From assembly GCA_037903355.1 (NCBI GenBank), contig JBAJFE010000025.1, positions 372,001-436,000 on the forward strand: 64,000 nt of DNA, written 5' to 3'. The notes below the pieces were generated by a model. It worked only from the letters and a program-made list of their open reading frames with translations. It did no database searches and had not been told where the DNA came from. Made by a program: the position numbers and the translations under genes. This DNA comes from Trichuris trichiura (lineage: Eukaryota > Nematoda > Enoplea > Trichinellida > Trichuridae). Shown one piece after another: positions 9,522 to 24,173 of this stretch (position 1 is the first letter of the stretch; every line of letters starts with the position of its first letter).

Positions 9522-11075
9522 ATATTACGTTCCTACCGTTTCAGCAAATGGCCACACAAGCCGCAACACTTCTTATGTTTTTCGTCAGGATTTAATAGAG
9601 TGGATGTGAAACATCATTTCATTTAAACTTCTAATAAGCACAGACTTACTCTTAACGGACATGTAAGTACTCATTTTCACTCGTCTCTCTTCCTTTCAAT
9701 AGGACAGGCGTTTGCCCTTTAGAAATATAAAAAGTAGCACTTGTTAGTCCGCGCATATTTGACGAAACAAAAGTACTTCTCAAATTTTTTATGGCATATG
9801 CTCTAGTTTTGTACGAACTTTGTCACTGTTTTTCTCATAAATATTAGCAATCGCTAAAACATACGCCCACAGTGGCGATTATTTACCAACGTTTTCGTAA
9901 CTTTCGATTGCAGAGGAAGTGATTCATGAAAGTATTTTTTAAAAGAAGTCACTGTTGAACATGGAAGGTAAACTAGAAACATAATATTCAATATGGTACA
10001 CATTGGAAACGAGTATGTTGTGTGAAAAAAGGCAGGTCAGGATTGCTCAAAAAACTTTGCTAGCCTCGTTTCTCCAATATCAAACAACACTGTCAATAAT
10101 GACTTGCCACAATTCTGCTGTAAAAGACAGAACTGCACGCCCTCTGCGTACAGCCAAATTAAGAGAACCAATGTGAATAAATACTGGAGTCAATATTGAC
10201 GACACAACATGGACTAATAAAAGCTCACTATACGATTCACCATACTCCGAAAGCACAAGAAAAAAATTTTCTATTTACAAGAGCTACGCAAGAGAATACT
10301 TATACAACTTTCACGCATGGGCACCTATTCCAACGAGGGCATACAAGAAGTACACATTTCAAAACGCCTTTCGTACACAACCTATGGTCAGGCCAAGAAA
10401 GCGCTTGAAATTTGTTTTTCATATTTTTTTAGCTTAAGATTGCAACACTCTTTGACAGGAAACAGGAAGCACTAATGCAATCATTGCCTTCCGTCATTCG
10501 ACGAACAATAATGGCAGTAAACAATGCGCAGGCTTGAGCAGAAAAAAAGTGCACTGAATAAATGCGCCCATCTTAAGCGAGACCGTTAAGAACATTCTAC
10601 CCAAATAATCCCAACGCTTAAATAAAAGTGAAAGCGTAAACGATACTTGGCATAGCATTTTTGGGTTTCTCACGCATTTCTAGTGCTGAAAAGCATTGGT
10701 AAGTTAAATAAGATACACAAATATGAGAAAAGGCATTAAATTAATCGTCGCACAAATTGTAAGTTCTATTTTGGGAAAGAGGAAGTATGCAGTCATGAAA
10801 AAAATTGAAGACAAAAACTGACTTAAGCAAGTTGTCTACCGTTTTGACTCAGCAGGAAGATGTCACCTATTACAGACTGAGGAAATAACCATAAATGGTA
10901 GCACTGTTAAGTTCCTACCAGGTAAGACTGGCTAGAGTACCTTTTGAGCTCAGGTAGTTTTTATCTATGGTGAAAGCTTAATAAGGAGGACGATTTCACA
11001 ACAATTTCATACGAATAATTGAATTTAGATGCTCTACACTTTAAGAAGCTGCCTTACTTGAAACAATGGCTTAAC
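9522..11075. other. no gene recognised
   Basis: AT-rich DNA without a recognisable gene. Short frames (for example 10196-10408) have no motif and no splice context. Confidence 0.4.
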
Positions 11076-11418
11076 GCAAGAAAAGACGGTCTTCTGGTTC
11101 ACGGGTTTGGCCTGTTTGATGCATCTGTAAGTAAACTTCAAAGTGCCCTGCCCTACCAACGAATGGATGAACAAATTGCAAATTGAAAAATTTGGTTCCC
11201 TCACACTGCTGACGACGGAACAAGAGCAGTTCTGAAATGTACGGTATTCAAATTGTTCTGTATTTTCTCTAACAATTTGCTCATCCATTCGTTGATAGGG
11301 CACTTTGAAGTTTACTTACAGATACATCAAACAGGCCAAACCCGTGAACCAAAAGATCAACTACGAAACAACCTAAGCCTGTTAAAAGACATCCTGTCTT
11401 TTAACAGCAAGAAAAGAC
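11076..11418. mobile_element. A-family hairpin element, copy 2, with 12-bp TSD
   Basis: GCAAGAAAAGAC at 11076-11087 and 11407-11418 flanks the element (11088-11406). It starts inside the family sequence at GGTCTTCTGGTTCACGGG, whereas copy 1 starts about 50 bases further out, so the 5' end is truncated. The 3' end stops at the usual point (...AGACATCCTGTCTTT). Both arms carry ACTTCAAAGTGCCC, and a hammerhead-like motif lies at 11205-11245. Confidence 0.85.
11205..11245 (+). ncRNA. hammerhead-ribozyme-like motif (A family)
   Basis: ACTG (11205-11208), CTGACGA (11209-11215), helix II GGAAC with GTTCT, GAAA (11234-11237), TGTA and CGGT (11242-11245). Helix I and helix II each contain a G-U pair. 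The helix III palindrome ACGT is changed to ATGT. Confidence 0.55.
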
Positions 11419-14400
11419 ACCGATATTCCACTGTTGGAGAGGTAGATTGGGTAACAAGTAGGTCTTTGGAGTGTCTATCATCGTAACGGCGCATGTATTT
11501 GCTGCCTGCAACATGTAAACGGATTCATATGACAAGCAGAACTGTCCATTCACGTTTGTCAATTACGTCCTCTGTGTAATAAACAAATAACCATACACTC
11601 GGGTGAAAATACCTCTACGTCATTGTGGATGAGCAAAAGTACGATTGATGGCAGCAAAGGGTGAACTGATTTACAATTTTAAACCTGCACCCGTCCACAT
11701 ACGTCGATGGGTTCCTACACAGTGGCAGATACAAATTACGCGCGTATGTCAACACAATGCAATTTATGTCCTTATACTGGTTTCCAATCACAAAATAGAT
11801 GAAAAAAATTGCTTTCAGCGTAATGTTATTTGACAAGCAACAATGTATTCATAAAAATGGGAAACTGCTAAAAACAGCAACTTGCTGACAAAAAAATACT
11901 TCTTCTATCGAGCTATCTGACTTTGACCAGTCGATGAACTTGCTAACAATGAAAACAAGCAGACAATAGTGACCGCGTCTGTAATAGACGACACTCTGTA
12001 GCTTTTATAACAAGGAAAGTTTTTTACGGACATTTTCTTCAAATGAACGCCATTCTTCACCTCACTTATAACCACTGATTTTGTACCCTCGTTTACCCTT
12101 TAAAATTAACCATGACTTTGCTACAAAACTAGTGCGTTGAGAAAATACGACTTAACACTTTTAACAAGATTGCTTGAAGGGGTAGTCAAACTCGCTTAGA
12201 AAATCCTCGTCGACCATATAGACATTCCATATTTAAACGTGCGTTTTTCGTTCGAGCCATACTAACAGTTGATGCAAATAAGCTAAGATGAAACGATTAT
12301 TGAAATTTAAAATTTCACACAACCTCTCAAAGCTGATGCTATTTTCGTTGGAAAACAGTAAACGGCAGATTAAACTACCAAGCTAAATATATAAGCTTCT
12401 GTAAATACGATGGCACTACTCTTACTTGCTAAAACATGACTATGCCGATGGAGCAACCAATATTAGTCCTACATATTAATCTTTCCCACTGAAAGTTCAC
12501 CCCGAAATGCAGAAGAGCCGGTTTGAACGGGAGGCTAAACTTTTTGTTCGCAAAAAAAGAACCTGTTTAAAGTGCCGCTTTGAAGGGAACTGTGGACTGC
12601 CGAAAAAATGCCTTTCAGCAGCGGCTAGATTCAAAACGTTATTAGCTTATAAATAATGATACGCGTCATTGCGAAAACCCCAAAAGTGACCGTATAAAAA
12701 CGATGGAATTGCCGTTTCGTCATTCGCTATTCTACGTGAGCAGATCGGTTGAAATATAGTTACTAACTATATGCATAAGAAGCCAAAAAACTGTTTTCGC
12801 CTATTTGACCACTTTACAAACTAAAGTGTGAACAAAATTATCATTCTGTTTTTTCCGCCTTTAGGAATGAAATACTTTATTTCTACTCTCACTCAGGATC
12901 CAATGAAAGCAAACGCCAACCGAAGATACCTTCGATTTGACCGATTATACGTTCTTGGTAGTGATACCAGAGAAACCATAAAAGAAGCGAATGTGTTTAC
13001 TTTACCATCCGCCAATAAACGTCACTGAGTTCGCTTTGCCAGCAAATGGAGCAACAAAAAAAAGAATGCTATACAACAAATAACATTGTTGCAACAAGCG
13101 CTGGAACAAAAGCTTTCCCATCAGTCATGTCATATCACCTCAGCTCTGCGTAAGCAACTGGTAAGAAACGATTACGTATATGAAAGTTGCAATTTCCAAC
13201 ACTGTCTGCGTTTATGAAAGGAATATAACTTTGGAAGGACCACTTCGTCTGCTGGTCTAATTTGCATACTTCGAAGAAGAAATCCACGCAGGCAATAAGT
13301 CCAAATAACGCTAGAATGTTAGTTATAAAATGTGTTACAACAAATGAGCAACGATTTTGAAAAGAAGCATTGTGAACCGCTTCGAGATGTGTTTAGAAAT
13401 AAAACGCCTTCGCCTCCCACAGCAATGGTTCAAAGAAAAAGGCGCTTACTTATTTAAAATGCCACCTGACGAGTGTGGAGAATTGATAGGCATTCCGTTG
13501 GCTCATTTTGGAATGCCTTCGTTTTAAACTAAATTTGACTATGCTTTATCGCATGAAGAAGATCGAAAGCAACGTTTTAAACTAGAGCTATCAGGTGCCA
13601 CTAACATGAAGTCGAGCGCTAAGGTTCTATGCAATTAGTAATAACAGCAAAGGCGCACACAACGTCAGCCAATCAGAAACTTCATCCAGAGTGCAAAAAG
13701 TCGCACGACTGATGGAACGTCAAATTATTCAAATTCCAAAGCGTTTGAACGGCTGGTGAACCCGCTGCTCAATGCAAATGGGCGTTTATTTGAATATTTT
13801 GAAAACATTGAATAAAATTTTGACTTTGAAACATCACGGTTGCATGCACACTCGTTCAAGAGGAAGGCATCACGGCTAATTGCGGCCAAAGTTTGAAAAT
13901 TAAATTATAAAAACCTCCGCGCACTCGCTAATGCTGAAACTTATTTCACACCGTCGCTTGATGGAACGAGTACCATTTAACCATGGCGCATTAGGGCTAT
14001 TAGTAATATTTTGAAAAACAATTACTGCTTCATTTCAATTTTTTCCTAATATTCTAACTTCAACTGACCAGACAAACTGTTCTACAACCTTTTCAAGTCA
14101 AATGCTTCATACATGAATCTTAGGTATTTGCGCGAAAGCTTCGATGGGAATGATGCTAGTCAAACTACGCTGTTAAAACGGAATAAGCTCTGCAGTGGTT
14201 TTAAAATCGAAACGAGTCTAGTCGACTGCATGCCGAAGGGACTCGCCTCGTAAGCCATATTGATTATCATAAATCTTCCATGTGACGTAGTATGCCAGTG
14301 CTAATGTCGCGGCTGCGACATTAAGCTACTCGAATTCTTGTGATTTGCATTTAAAAATTACCGCTTAATGAATAGGAGGAGGCGACAATGAGCACGCAGA

Positions 14401-17400
14401 AAACTAGTTAACGCCGCCCACACAAACTGTACACTTACTGTTGGAGCTTAACTAACGTTCGGCGAAGTTGACAAAGTCAAGGTCAATCAACATTGAAATT
14501 TCAAGCTTCAGTCTGAGCTGGCGGCTGCTATTTTTTCTCTCGCTTCATTTGTGCTTAAAAGTCAAAATATCAGTTGCTTCTGCTAAGGAGGACAATTAAG
14601 CGCTGTTAAATGTAAAGAAAAAGACCTCGTTGGCTGAGTCATTTCAAAATAGCTTCAAAGATCTAAAATATTAATAATATAAGGCTATTGAAATGGGTAC
14701 AAAAAGCTCGACCATTTTAGCACGGAAAGAGCGCGTCCACGGTCAGCACTTGATATGTACGCTCTAAAGGCTGTCAAACTAAAACGATTGAAGTGAGCAT
14801 TACTTTACACAAACGTTTTTCAAACATTGTAAGTTCAATTGTTCAACTTTGCATAGCACATTTACCTATGGAATGCTTTTTCATGCGATGATGGTCCACG
14901 CGATAAGAAAGGGAAACTTTAAAACTGCGTTGCAAAAAGTGTGGAATTGGCACCTGATGCTCAGTTTTGACCATTTAGTGACAACCTAACGAAAAAGTAT
15001 TGGTCAAAATTCAACTAACATATTTCAGGTGCGACGCATGGAATGGAACCCAAGGAATGACTCGAATAATTAACGCTATGCTGGCTATAACGCGCGAAAT
15101 CATTCTTCCCATATTCTTTGTTCTATAATCAAGTGAAGGTTGTTTTTCTTAAAGAAAAAAGCTTTTGCTGGTACGAAGAACAATGAGAACATTGAAGCCG
15201 TTTTCTGATGGAAGGAATAGCGGAAGGCTTGGCATACTCGACCGTTAGTCGTTTTCAGCACTAGGAAAAGTGAGCTCAGGTCGGATTAATGATTGAACTA
15301 ATCAGAAACATTTCACAGTACGATAATTCAATTTCGCTTGCAGACATCTTTACACTGTAATGTTAAAAAAGCTGTGCCTTCTGCTCATTTGACTGTTTTC
15401 ACTAAAAACGCCGAAAGGTCCATTGATAAATTATCTGCCATGAAACTTCCATTTCTTCAGTACATTCCCCGCTTTAATCCCTCCTATAGTGGGCGTTCAC
15501 TCATCGCAACATTGAGTTTTGGGTTAATACAATTTTTAAGAGGGCAAGATGAGCAGAAGCGGTGAGAGTCAGCGCAGAATAACGCCAAGTAGTACCTGAC
15601 AGTTTTCTAACGGCCAATAAAGCATAACTTACATTCACAACTTCCACATGCTAAAATGAAAAGTAATTCACGTTGCAGATGCTCGATTAGGAATTATCAG
15701 ATCTAATAGTGGCCTTGTAAGCTTGACGATGACGAACGGCGAAAAAGGCTAAATTAGTTCGTTGAAAAAGAGATGTTACTTGATTCACATTACAGTGTTG
15801 CTGGAATGTTTTCAGTGCACTGTGCTACTTGATAGGTACACAAAAGTTTTTAACATTGCGTTAAAGTTGCTACTGCTATACTCTCAGAAATACGCTTGCG
15901 ACAATTCCAACATTGCAACGGTTGCATCAAAAACGTGTCGCAAGTAAATTGCAGCACTTTGCCAACGCCAAAATACTGAGCAACATTATTAAAAGCAACT
16001 ATAACGACTGGAACCTTTCAAAATACGTTCAACAAACTTCTAAAATCGCTATAAATCACGCTTACGTCCGCCCAACATTTGATTGGCTTATGCAAAAGCG
16101 TAAAGTTTTTCTGAAAGACAGTTGATGCATTTAAACGTGTTTTCTACATTCCAAATAAAACCAAACCGCCTAAATTTACATGTCGGAAAAAGGAAAATAA
16201 GTTTCCTACTTTCATGCCTCCACTGATTGTCGACCATACTTGGTGATTGCGGACAAATCGATTAGAAATGATATTCTATGCCGTAGTAGCCGAAATAAGT
16301 GTTAACGGAATCTCCTAAGACAATTTGGAGGAGCGTAGTCAATTTTGACAAAACTATTGCAATGTTTAATTACGAATCTGCACGAATAGGAGACAAGGGC
16401 AAAATGACTCCGCCTGCAACATTTCTTCCTCCTCCAACCAGCAATGCAGTCATGCGCGCGTGAAAAGGTGTACGTACACATGGCATTCAAACGTTCCTAG
16501 CATAGCTGAACAAATTCATCCTTATAGTTGTCTAACGGAAAATTGTTCATTCAGTTCATTGATAACCAAAGGAAGGAAAGTCACTCATGAAGGAGTTGCA
16601 GATGCTATTAAAAAATATATGCGCCTACGCGAAAACCCATAATGAGCAAATGTTAAATGACAACGCACCTAATACTCCTACGCATAACTGCATTAAGACG
16701 GATAGGCACTTGAATTTTCTGGCTATCGCATTATCCATGCTTCAAAAAAATCACAATGCCTTTTACGAGACGTACCTTCAAAAACTTGCCTCAAACTGAA
16801 AAAATGTAAACAGAATGCTGGCAAACGAACGATGCAAGAGAATGCCCACTTAAGGAAGGATCGACGACCGAAAACGTCTTCAGATAATTTAAACCTGGGC
16901 TGATACCAAAGACTTTTCGTACTTTGGTGCAAAAAGGAGACTAACACAAACTTGCCGCTTTGAATGTATATTACTTCTTCAAAAGCCATTTAACACATTA
17001 CTTTGCAGTTTTGGACAAGCGACATAGTGACACGGAAGTCATTCTGAATGTTACCGTTAGATTTAAGAATATTACACTTGAACGTATGCAGTTAACACGG
17101 AATATGAAAATCTCAGCACATTTACCAATTTGGAATAGCGCTTTGGCGATACAGTATAGGGAAAAATAAACTTTAACAGCTTTAACTTACGAATGGCGTG
17201 TTAATGTTGCATTTGCAGTTGTCAACCGGAAAGAGCAGCTGTTTAAAAACAATCAACACTTTTGAATAACACCCCACAAAACCGTCACACATTAGCAGAA
17301 ATGCTGCTTCTAAACTTAACCTTATAAGAGAAGCAATCGCTCGAGCGAATGAGCAATTACTCATTATTCGTCTAATACTTATTCTAAACAAACTAAACGT

Positions 17401-20400
17401 ACATTAACAAAGAGTTTTGAAAAACTTGAACTATGAACACTTTGATACCTTCAGCCTAACGAAGCGGGACGCATGCTTAGCAACGATTATGGTAATGGCA
17501 AATAATCATCATAAGCTACTGTTAGTCAAATGAGGCAATATGCAATCCCGAGCAACCTATTACGTGAAACACAAGAATGTCGTCGTTGAGGAGCATAAAA
17601 AGGCTTTGCACTGGTCGGAACATTTTTGTTTAGATCGTGGAAAATTACGTTATCACTTTAGAATTACCGCGAAATAACGCCTTCGAAAGACTTAACTTTC
17701 AGTAAGAGCATGACGGCTTTATCTCAATAATTTGAAAAAACATATACTTACCAAAGTAAAAACGTTTAAGCTACCATTGGCACGTGTTAAATTCGGATTT
17801 CACGCATCATCGTACTCTTCTGCAGAACAGCTAAATGAGAAAACAATAGCAATGAAAAGTCGTTGTAAAAATTATGCACTTAAAATGGTTCATTAAAACA
17901 TCTGAATATTACGGCTTCTTCTAAACGTGGCTTGCGTCGCTTGCAAGCACTGTTCGCAGACATGCCGTTAAACGCGGACAAAGTTTGAAGCACGCTTTCT
18001 AATACCTTTAACAGCTGTTAGTTGTGCTTCCATTAGAAAAACGCAAGTTGATGTTTTTACCACTGAGGACATGGCATCAGTAAACGTAAAAACGTTTTCC
18101 AACAGAGCATGTTTGCTATCTTAAAAATTGATTTCTTTTCTTATTTTCGAATACAAACGACCCCATGTAAGATTATCGGCAAGTGAGACGACCTGACATA
18201 AAAAGTCTTTGTCAAAAAAAAGGTCGCTGCGCCTAACCATGCATTTGAAACATTCTACCGATTGCAATGATAAAAGTGGAAATTCAAAATTCTTACTTCT
18301 TTGTCAACGTAAATGCTACATAGAAAAAGGCAATAGGATAAGCCATTCCAAATTTTTCTACGCTTTAAGTTCAAAAGCCACCATTTCCACAAGATAAAGA
18401 GAAAATAAATTCGCAACCGTAATATCATCTCAGCGCACCATTTTCCATTTGCATGTATTTAGAATAAGTAGCAGTCACCCACTGCCACTCATGGCTAAAG
18501 GAAAATTCAGCAAACCGATGGGTAACTGATCAGTTTTATTATTATGGAAGTTCCTTAAAAACGGCGTCCGTTTGAACGCTTAAACTTTATCAGATAAAAA
18601 GTGAAAGTAGGTCGCTATGCATGACCACAATCAGTTCGTTGCTTTCTTCTAGCATAATGAAGCATTGCATATTTAATGAAAGGATTTACGAGTAAGAATA
18701 AGTGACTTACCCAATCGATTGTATGCTTGATTTTGGAACGTCTGAGAAAAATGCTTCGTTGGAATATGCAAAAGAAATAATTTTCATGTCGCAGATTTGG
18801 CCAAAGAATTATGGCAGCTGTGTATTGAAAATAGCCAATTGGAACTGTTGTTCTTCTATCGGTGGAAATGAAGCTCGAAAACATGCTCTTCCTAGAAAAT
18901 GCAAAAGAAACGAATACACAAACAGGAGCTTAGAATTAACTCTAAAATGGTAAGTTAGTTTCAAAAAGAATTTGACTTTCTCTCACTGCGTTGGTGCATT
19001 ATACTGCTAAAGGATACGGAGAAATTTATAAATTGAAAACGTAGGCAAAGACTGGATTGGATTTATCTATTCTTCCTTAAGCGTCAACATCTAAACCCTG
19101 TAATGCAGCAAAGGCAACTGACAAGAGTACAAGGATAGAAGTATGTGTCAACGCCAGCAATTTTAAATGGGAAATTTTTTTCGAATTCCTATCTTGAAGA
19201 ACCAAACCTTATCTTGAATAAACCAACTTGAACAATCTCGTTGACCTGTGACGTTCAAAAACATTTCTACGTTAGGAAAATGCAATAGTACTGGACTTCT
19301 AAAGCTTATTTTGGAGAGTGCAAAAGATTCCTGTTAATACACAGAACGCATGAAAAGCAAACCCAGTTTGCTAACAGAAAATATACCGGTTAGTGGATGC
19401 TTCAAGCAATCCTTTACGCTGGCTTTGAGGCAAACATTTAACAAAGACACAGGAAACAACGATTTAAACAAGAGGACATTGATTTCTTTATCAATTCATT
19501 CAGCTGAGAGTATTAACCATTGAAATACAAATGAACAAATAGTTCAGGAGTATTAAAACGCGATTTTTAAAAAGGGAAATGTTATCTATAAAACAACAGA
19601 AAATAATCAGTGCAACAATCTAAAGAATTATCTTGGCAAAGTTGCTGCATGCAAATTTTCTTACCACCGTATGGACAAGTTTTGCAAGCTCGACCTACCT
19701 TTCGCATTGTTGTAGAACTAATCTTATGCTGTCTCAAGGAGGTCAACAGTATATGAACACAAAAAGTTAGATAGCCCACCAAAAGCATTTCTGTTATTCC
19801 ATTGGGAGTCTGTAGAAGGATTTTAGAAACGGTATTTAAACAGAGACCGACAAGATTATTCCATGATAACGAATTTCAGTCTTTTGCGCGATGAATACGT
19901 TGCACTGCAAGTGCTTCAATGAACTCAGCTTCTTCGATAAGAGATGTCTGACGCGCAAATATTCATTTGTTCTCATGTGGAATACCATGGTATTTTTCGT
20001 TTAATGAGGTAGAAATATAATATAATGTTCGAGGCTTTTGGGATCGCCCGGAGTAAAATAAAGTTAATAATTAGCAGAAACAGATAAATATAGCCTATGC
20101 TTGAATGAAAGCAAATTGAAGCCTTGAGAAGAGACATCTGGCATGCGACAAAAGATAGAGAAAACTAAACAGTTGGCCCAGTGTACACAACACTGCAATT
20201 GTCTTTTCTCTTCTCTAGCTAAATCTTTTTTCATCCAACGGAAAAAAAGTTATGGAATCCTAAAAGCTCATGCTTGTTTCAAGAACGTCAGACGCTAAGT
20301 TTTTTCCTTTCAAATAATGACTAACAACCCAGCTGGTATTCTAGAAAGAATTAACGATAAGTAAGTTGCCATTCAGCGAAGATCATGCCCTAAGCTCTCG

Positions 20401-23400
20401 TTTTTTGAGCTCACTTATCCATTAGATTATGTGAAAAGGTTGTTTGTTTGCGTATTCGCAACAGAAGATGCCGATATTGCCTACTGCTAAGATGTGGAGA
20501 AGCCATACAGCCCATTGCGCGATTACACAGATCTTTTCTAAAAACGATAGCAGGGCTCTGGTTTCTCACTTTATTAAAATGTGAAGACAAAATATTGATG
20601 CCAAGGAAAACTCGCCTTTGTCAGGCACGAAGTAGCCAATTCATACTCAATTTACAAAGTCCAACAAACGCTCAGTCTTCACATCTCAGTGAGGCGAAGC
20701 GATTTTTGTTTTCAGTGAAAACGTCACAAAAAGTGATAACCTCTTATACTTTTTTCCATCACTACAGAGATAAGCATCGCGTTTCAGTCAGACAATAGAT
20801 AAAAATATTAACTAGTGTCAGAAGGCAGTTGCTTCTTTGAGCCGACAGCTCCAACAAGGTCGTTGTTTACTTTTATTAATATATTGTTGGCAGAAGCAAA
20901 ATTTCAGTAATAATAATACTTTTCAAATTGCATTTTCTGCTCAGCAGAAAACTGTCTTTCTAGGAAGACAGTATATGAAAAAAGAGTATTGCATTGCTGG
21001 TCAACGTTGACTAGTTTTCTAACGCGCTTCAATAGGCTATTCTGTAATTCTGCTGCTTATTTAACAAATACTTAGACTTGAAGTGGCTTTAACGTGGAGG
21101 GAGATCTCTACCTGTTGAGCAGCTCTTTGTACTTTTTCAGTAAATGCTGTTACTTTTTTATTTCCGAAATTACCCTAGTTTTAAAGCGGATGCTTAGTCT
21201 TCAAATACTTAAAGTGAGAAATTATTAAACAATAAAAATGAAGAGCTTTTGCTGAGAGAGAAGCCTTTCATTTTTTTAACGGGTTAACTAACTTCGGAAA
21301 TACCGCTGGCCCTGTTTTGAACAATGATCAAAACGCTGAAAAGAGGAGAACAGGTGTTCCGGAGACTAGCTAAAGTTATCGGAAAAAATAAAAACAATTC
21401 TCTCAGTGAAAGACCATGAAATTATTCATCACACGCAACCTATCAATCGAATAAAGTATACCTCAGAAAATGATACTTATTCTCTTCACTTGTTTACCAT
21501 AACGTTAGCTACTTGCCAATATACGAACTATGACAAGATAGAATTATAAACGGAAACTCGCAAGGTTGTTTCAATAAGCATTATACTTTTTACGAAAACA
21601 ATAGAAGGCTATATTTACTCTTAAAGAGACAACAACTGCAGGGCATTTATCATGTGCAAAAGTAAAGCTTTTTGTAAGCCGCTTAAAGAAAAATTTAAAA
21701 AAAGCTGAAAGCCCATCTGGAAGCTATCAAGACTTGAACAATGCTGTTTCACATCATTGCCTTAACACATTCCTAAAAATGTCACTACAAAACTATTTCT
21801 GCATCGACGTAATGTGCCTCTGACGCATTAGCCTTTAGAAGAAGGCGCTGAAAAATGTAGCTTAATATACTGGGCCGTTAGCGTTAAAATACTTGAGTAA
21901 ATTTTATTTAAAAATGGCAGTGAGTACGTTACGAATAGACTTATTCGATTAATAAACAACTCGGCTTATTGGTAAGAAAATGAATCATCGTATACACCTA
22001 AAAAGGTAATATATTTAACGGAAGCACAATGCTAATACAACAGATGAAACTGGACATCTCTTACAATCACTATACGAGACTAACTTGAGAATGGACTATT
22101 TGATAAAAGTAGCTTGAAATAACCGCTCTTCGTTTTTCCCGTAATGAAAAAATAGGTTGGTCAAGTTACCCGCCTAGCAAAAAATAGAATGATCACATAT
22201 TAAGTAGAGAAATAGTAAGGACACAAGTAGCTAAAATGATCAACAGATATTGTCGGATTTAACTTCCCATTTATGGCAGCATATGGGCAGGAACCAATTA
22301 AAAGGATTTTAATCTTCTCCCCGAAGGAGAGACAAATTCAGGAGATGACATTTCTTGTAAAAATTTAACTCTTCAACTTGTAACTTTTCATCCGTTTTTG
22401 TTGACGCACTCTAGCATAATTTTTTGCACATTAGGAAACTAGCGACATCTACTAGCATCTACTGTCGAAAAAATAATAAAATATTTGCGTAAATAGACTT
22501 ACTTACCCTAAATAAAGCTGGGAACTCTAATTTCAGCTGCATAAGCAGACATCTGAGAAATTGTGGAATTCCATTCGTATATTTCTTCCTTTGTCTCTTC
22601 TTCGTTTAGCCGATCGGTAACCGGCCGTCTCTTCTTTACAATAACAATACTGCATCCTTCCAGTTGGTCTCCAGGACACAGTTCGACCACAGTCACGGTC
22701 AGGAACGTTCTTCATATCAGCTGCACAAAGAAAATCGGCGCAAACAGATCCTCTTTTTGCCTACAATTCAGACAGACCATTATTTCTTTAAATGCACTTC
22801 TGTGTGCGCGGGAAAGCTGTTCTGCGTAACGCGTGACGGCTGCTTTCATTTATTTAGTATATAATAGCCCATAGACGTTGCAAGGAAAACATCACTTGAA
22901 GATAAACGCGCCTAGAATTGAGCTCCACGAGATAACATCAACGCGCGCATTAATTTCTGACCCACAGATCAGCATTCAACGTTCACGTAAAACGAATTAA
23001 ACTTATCCTGAGCATCGATGCACACACATTGTTTTGCAAACCTTAGATGCTAATTTTGACAAGCTAATTTTAAAATTAAAACCTTTATCAGGTAAATTAA
23101 ATGACTGCTCCTAAATGTGAAGCTCATTCTCACACGTTTTCTGCCTCATCAAAGCACCACTCGATCAAAAGCAAGTAATAGTTACGGAAAAAAAGAGAGT
23201 TACAAAAACTTTGAGAACTTCATTCAAGCTTAATGAAAGTTTCGCTCGCAAGCTACGAAAAATCAAAGTCAATATGCGATAAAAACAGAGCAGGAAATAC
23301 ATCACCAAAGTCGGAAGCGTTGAAATGCTTTAACAAAAGGGCAACAAACATATAAGGAGGAATGACAAAACGACCGCTATTTAACCATATTCGTTGAAGC

Positions 23401-24160
23401 GTGCAATAAAAGCGTAGGAAAGTAGGGCATGAACTACCCGTAAGGTTTAAGCCGAATGATTTGATTCGCAGGTGTATGCCACGGCTGTACAGAAGGTTAA
23501 TTTATAAACGTACCAGGAAACTGCTCCTTTCAACCTTTAGGAACTATACAATTTGCTTAGAATTAATGACTGCCGATGCGATGAGCAGTCCAACACACTT
23601 CTTTCTTACTTTCAAAATCTTTTTGAATATTGCAATTTTCGCTTCTGCAGTTCCGATGTTCTACAGGCCCAATAGTCAAGATCATAATTTGCTACGTAAA
23701 ATATAAAAAACTTGAAAATGCGCTTAATCGTAAATGAATTAAAGGCAAAAGCTTCTGAGCAGGGGACATTAGCTTTTACGTTTTTTTACGGACTTAATGC
23801 TTTCCTTTCAACGTTAGAATTTTATTAGTAAAACTTTCACAGCCAACTGTGCTCTATCGTTGTGGTTTGTGCGCAGCGCATTATTTACGGCAGAAATCAA
23901 ACCACTCTAGTTACACAATATTAAATTATTCCAACTCACATAAACCCCAGATTTTTACTGCACATCAAAATAACTGCTGAAAACGTCAAATGCTGTCCTA
24001 TTGCAAGAGAATTATTGCAACTCTAAGAATGACTCGCAAGTGCAAGTAAACAAGTTCTCAACGGGATGCATACTGTACAAGTAGGTCGTACGCAGTCTAA
24101 GCAAGCGGCAATACGTACTGCCTAGAGCGTTCTACGAGGTCTCCTATCGGAAGATTGCGT
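11419..24160. other. 12.7 kb without a recognised gene
   Basis: I read both strands for conserved domains, splice-linked frames, RNA genes and large repeats and recognise none. All open frames are below about 120 codons and lack motifs. A candidate minus-strand exon at 22508-22715 is listed separately. Two adjacent small palindromes lie near 20934-20974. The tract could be intergenic, or contain genes too diverged to recognise by eye. Confidence 0.4.
22508..22715 (-). other. weak candidate exon
   Basis: On the minus strand a strong acceptor (TTTTCTTTGTGCAG) lies 5 bases before an ATG at 22715. The stretch ends beside a GTAAGT-like donor near 22506. Two overlapping frames stay open for about 60 codons, one of them with a charged, plausible composition (PVTDRLNEEETKEEIYEW). 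I cannot choose a frame or name a family. It may be a first exon or chance. Confidence 0.2.
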
Positions 24161-24164
24161 GAAA

Positions 24165-24170
24165 TTTCAG
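24165..24170 (+). promoter_or_regulatory. probable trans-splice acceptor
   Basis: TTTCAG ends three bases before the ATG of the coiled-coil gene, a spacing typical of spliced-leader acceptors in nematodes. Confidence 0.4.
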
Positions 24171-24173
24171 CAC

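Noticed and set aside
20030..20065. CGAGGCTTTTGGGATCGCCCGG as a hairpin-family remnant
   Set aside because: Similarity to GAGCTTTCGGGTCGACCGG is limited to a few bases and no arm or core follows.
21290..21370. A further hammerhead-like hairpin near CGCTGAAAAGAGGAGAACAG
   Set aside because: The core would be CTGAAAA and no GAAA follows; arm pairing is poor. Too decayed or coincidental to count.
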